A stretch of DNA of 64,000 bases. Origin: Psoroptes ovis. Its lineage: Eukaryota > Arthropoda > Arachnida > Sarcoptiformes > Psoroptidae. This document shows positions 60,108 through 64,000 of the stretch, piece by piece; within the stretch, counting starts at the first letter, position 1; every line of letters begins with the position of its first letter. The stretch spans positions 124,001 through 188,000 of the forward strand of contig PQWQ01000040.1 of the NCBI GenBank assembly GCA_002943765.1, in the 5' to 3' direction. The position numbers were made by a program, and so were the translations under genes. Under the pieces are notes generated by a model. The model searched no databases. It was not told the DNA's origin and saw only the letters and a list, made by a program, of their open reading frames with translations.

Positions 60108-60279
60108 GATTACAGTGTTTAAAGTTTTAATTCAGAATTTTAAAATTAATTTTCATAGTTTTCAAGTTGAATTTCGTAATTATATCAGTTTAAAATTATA
60201 TTCAAATATATGAAAATTAATTTTAAAACTACGAAATTCAATTATAAAACTCTGAATTAAAACTTTAAACACTGTAATC
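60108..60279. mobile_element. 172-bp MITE with 29-bp terminal inverted repeats
   Basis: The left arm (60108-60136) starts GATTACAGTGTTTAAAGTTT; the right arm (60251-60279) ends AAACTTTAAACACTGTAATC. Perfect complementarity runs over 29 bp, and further imperfect pairing continues inward (AATTAATTTTCAT and ATGAAAATTAATTTT). No coding capacity, and unrelated to the TA-flanked family. Confidence 0.75.
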
Positions 60280-60430
60280 AAAATACAATTAATGTAATGG
60301 TAATGTAATGCAATTGAATTAATTAATTAATTCTATTAATTAGTTAGTTACACAAGTAAATAAGTGAATGGAACAAATTCTTTTATTTCATTCAAAGAAT
60401 TTGTTCCATTCATTCATTCTTTACAAATTA

Positions 60431-60510
60431 TTAGGTTGTCCCATAAGTTCTTTCCGTTTTTCAAATGATAAAAAATTTAAAAAACAGTAAGAACTTATGG
60501 GACAACCTAA
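60431..60510. mobile_element. Miniature element, class B
   Basis: TTAGGTTGTCCCATAAGTTC and GAACTTATGGGACAACCTAA are exact reverse complements. TA lies on both sides. It is followed by an AAT microsatellite. Confidence 0.85.
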
Positions 60511-63500
60511 TAATAATAATAATAATTATTAATTATTAATTTGTTAATAATTCATAGTTATTCAGTCAATCAATATAATAATAATTTTAAACATCATTAA
60601 TTTTTCAAAAAAAAAAAAAAAAAAATATTTTCATTGGGTAATTGCAAATTGAATAGCAGGGATACAAGTTTTGAGGGTGCAACGATTTCAAAACAAAGGG
60701 TCGAAAGGATCATTTTCAAAGGGTTTGGGCGGAGATGTGCAAAGAGATAACCGCAAATCGAAGATCGCAATCAAATCGACCGATTCTTAAAAGGTCTTCG
60801 AGAGTATACGATTCTTCGATTTGTCGTTCTAAGAAGAATTTAGAGAATTCTTGAATTTTGTTTCAAACAAAAAATTATCTTCAAAGTAATACATTCTTTG
60901 AAACAAAGCCCTTTAGCAATCGAAGATATTTATCTTAAAGTTTTAAAAAGTTAAAAAGTTTCCATTGACTTGACTTATTATATGAGCATTATGTACATAA
61001 TCATCATGATCAATACACAGATAATACGATATAATTTGAACATTCGTGCCTTGAAGGCATCAAATCATTAAAAGCAGTCCTTTTCTGCTTGATCTTTTGA
61101 CTTTTCATAATCTTTCGAAAACTCATTTCCCTGAACCTCTTAGAGCATCACTCATTCACTCATTAGTCCCCAAGATCTGCGGTTCCGTACTGAGATGGTA
61201 CACACGGGTAAATGGGCAGAGATTTCAGGACCCTTTGAATCGAGCGGACCCTTTGAAACCCTTCCTTCAAATCGAATCAAATGAAATTAGTCCTGAATAA
61301 ACATTGAATCAATCCAATTCCATTCAATCAATCTGATCCGATCCAATCAATCAATACAAGGACCTTTTGAATTGGATCGGATTGAAATGAAATGAAATTG
61401 AATTGAAAATCCATTTACTTGTGTCAATAAATGAAATGTTGGAAAAAATCAAAAGAAAATATTTGAATAATGGCGCCCAACGAGAAGCTTTTCGAAAAGT
61501 TTTTCAGGAAAACTTTTCAAAAAAAAAATTCGTAAAAAATTGCCTCAGGGATAATTTCTACTTTTCATGAAAATGAAAATCAATTAATGAATCGATTTTG
61601 TTCTATTAAATGAATGGACGAGGTTGAATTATGTATCCTTTATGGATGATGAGGCTATACCCTTGTAAATGGGTACATTAAGGGGATATAAACAAGGGTA
61701 CCACCACCCACCATAACCTTATCATGACTCTGGCCCAATGAAACACACACATACACACTCAAAGGGCCCACCCTGTACAGGGTTCGGACCTCGTGATTTT
61801 CATCTTTCTCTGGCTGAATCGGAGCCATTTTCACTCTTGAAAATTACTCCTCCTCTCTCTCAACGACTCCCCCTCTTTCCCTCCCCTTCCATCCTCTAAA
61901 ACTTGGCAGCAGTCATATTGTTTTTCACTTCAACTACATTCATTCATTCACTTTGGATTCAAAAAAAAAAAGGAAAAATCTTTTGTTTCAAATGAATTAA
62001 AACAAATAATAATAATAATAATAATACAATCAATCATTTCTATTTATTTTGAGTGTAAAATATAATTTTTCGACCGGTCTACAGTCGATGGCCGGATTTT
62101 CACGTTTTTACTTTTTAGCATACAAACTGCCAAGCCCGTGTCTGACACGGGCATTGTACACTGAATTCGTGCGCTGAACGACAGCTGAAATGGCGATTTC
62201 GAGCATTTTCTGCGACTGCCAAGTGGGCTGAAAATTTTTCATTTTCTTCAAGACTTATGATGCACAGATTTTTACATTTTTTTTTAGCTTCATCAAGAAT
62301 AACAATCATAATCATAATAATAATAATAAGTAAAGTCAATGGCAGAAAATAATGGATTTTAATTTTTGCAAAGAAAAATGAAATGAAAAAGGAAAACTTG
62401 GTCTTTGAATATATATTACAGACCATTCATATATATACAGAGCAATGATGATGGTGAATATAACGAATGTTTCCATTATTCGTTCGATCAAATATGTATA
62501 GTCTTAGACAAGAGTGAGAAAATAAGTAAATAAATAAATAAACAAAGGCATAGACCTTACACAGCCATGACAGTTTTGGAGGGGTGGTAGCCCTTTAAAT
62601 TGTAAAGGAACAGCAGCCCTTAAAACAGCCCTTAGTCGTAAAGGCATAGACCTTACACAGCCGTGACAGTTATAAAGGGCATAGTCCTGACATAATTAAG
62701 GCCCTTACCCTTGCTAGCGACTGAAATAACTAAAATAATTTTCGCCGTATTTGAAAGTTGATTAATTTCATTTCTTGAGAAAATATTCTCAAGAAAATAT
62801 TCTTTGAATTTTCTTCGCTGAAATTCTCTAATAATCAAATCATTGTTGACAGTATCTCAAAGACTATTATTATTATGGTGTTTGATAATGGTGATGATAA
62901 TAATATTTTAATTATTTACCATCAAATAATACTAAAATATAACTAAAAGCAAGGAAAATAGAGAGTTCCATTAAATTATAAATAATAAATGAATTATTAT
63001 TATTTAGAACTTTATAAATTCTGAAAATTCCGAGTGAATTCCGGAGAAAATGGAGACTATAGTTCGGCAGAAAACAGAAATGTTCAGAGCACAATTTCTC
63101 ACAGAATATTGGCACTCATAGAAGACTTGATTATTCTCGGTAAATTGTAATTATTTTCAAAATATTTGATACTAAAAGGGTTTATACCCCTTAGAAAAAG
63201 GGTTTATACCTTTTTTAAAAGGTTTATACCCTTAAAAGGGCTCCCCGAAAAAGGGTTCCAAGGGTCTCAAACATCTAAGAATAGCGGCAATTGGTCATTT
63301 AGAATGTATTAAATCATATGGACTTACATTCATTATGATCATGTCGCTAATACAAATCAAATCAAGCCAAGATCCATGGTAATCGAAGAATATTTCCTAT
63401 TCGGTTTTCGCATGAAATATTCCTACCACGGAATGATATATGGCAGAGAGCCCACGGTTGTCTTGTCTTATCTTTATTAAGGATATTCAAAGAATATTCA

Positions 63501-64000
63501 AAGATTTATTGGAATTCATCGATTCATTCGATTTGAGGCCACCGAAACCGTTTAAATCATTGAATTTTGGGGAATTTTTCTTTTAAAATTTTTAAATTTT
63601 TTCTCTTCGAAATAATTCCCATAATTCATTCATTGAAAATTTTTCGATCAAATAAATCATCGTCGATCGACAATCGATGCGGATATTTTCGGCTCAATAT
63701 ATTCTCGGGATGTTCGGCGTATACGATTCAGTCAAAGCTCGAATAAGACAAGATTGCATGGCCGAGTATGGCCGAATACGGCACTGTCAACTACCACTAA
63801 ATTACTGATTCCAAGCCGATACCTTCATAGATTTAATGAAGGTTGAAACAGAATATTCTATCGAAGAAGAAAGCGTCAAATCATTATCATAGCCATTATT
63901 AACATCATAATCATTATTATTATCACCATAAACATTATTACCATAGCCATAATCATCATCATCATCATAACACAACCATCGATAGTTGATCGATAAATGT
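60511..64000. other. Right-end gene-poor region with short local repeats
   Basis: It contains a poly(A) run (about 60608), a GCCCGTGTCTGACACGGGC hairpin (62131-62149), a direct repeat AAAGGCATAGACCTTACACA (about 62544 and 62640), and clustered AAAGGGTTTATACC units (about 63175-63250). No gene is supported; the frames at 61097, 62115 and 62912 have no recognisable similarity. Confidence 0.5.

Noticed and set aside
1..64000. tRNA, rRNA, snRNA and known microRNA genes
   Set aside because: Reading both strands I found no cloverleaf with A/B boxes, no rRNA-like block and no miRNA mature sequence I could recognise with confidence. tRNAscan and Infernal runs would decide.

Overview
The window is animal nuclear DNA: strongly AT-rich, with multi-exon genes on both strands, GT-AG introns mostly 55-110 bp long, long runs of Q, N, S, H, A and P codons, and no operon-like packing. 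The gene set (beta-catenin, nidogen, Enabled, MTA) is metazoan. The tiny introns, AT bias and low-complexity protein segments fit an acariform or astigmatid mite best. That placement is inference, not something the sequence proves.

Layout from left to right. 0.6-3.2 kb (-): an Ena/VASP homologue in six exons, with a membrane-spanning open frame fused in phase upstream of its start. 7.2-7.6 kb (-): a PSMD9/p27-like proteasome chaperone without the PDZ half. 8.3-10.6 kb (+): a cytosolic HSP70 with one intron and a phased heat-shock-element array in front of a TATA box. 10.7-12.0 kb (-): a membrane-anchored short-chain dehydrogenase, tail to tail with HSP70. 14.0-16.9 kb (+): armadillo/beta-catenin in four exons. 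25.2-40.5 kb (+): an ELM2-SANT corepressor-like gene whose first intron (11.6 kb) is packed with mobile DNA. 42.2-46.6 kb (+): an MTA (NuRD subunit) gene in twelve exons. 46.9-47.9 kb: a 44-bp tandem satellite. 48.4-52.7 kb (+): nidogen. 52.8-53.7 kb (-): RTRAF/CLE, tail to tail with nidogen. 53.7-64 kb: no convincing gene, only scattered small repeats.

Mobile DNA is the most striking layer. A 4.49-kb DNA transposon (29928-34420) has 357-bp terminal inverted repeats that look identical by eye, and an uninterrupted three-exon transposase of 728 codons (zinc-binding N-terminus, DDE core, SWIM finger). It is probably recent and possibly still active. Around it and across the window are 20 copies of an 80-87 bp, TA-flanked miniature element with mariner-like ends, falling into three structural classes. 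One copy sits inside a short intron of the ELM2-SANT gene.

The two neighbouring ELM2-SANT genes (a divergent MTA-like one, then a canonical MTA) suggest an old local duplication in the corepressor/NuRD pathway. Ena, beta-catenin and nidogen relate to actin, adhesion and basement membrane, but nothing suggests a functional cluster. All splice junctions were inferred by reading frame, GT-AG sites and family similarity, without transcript data.
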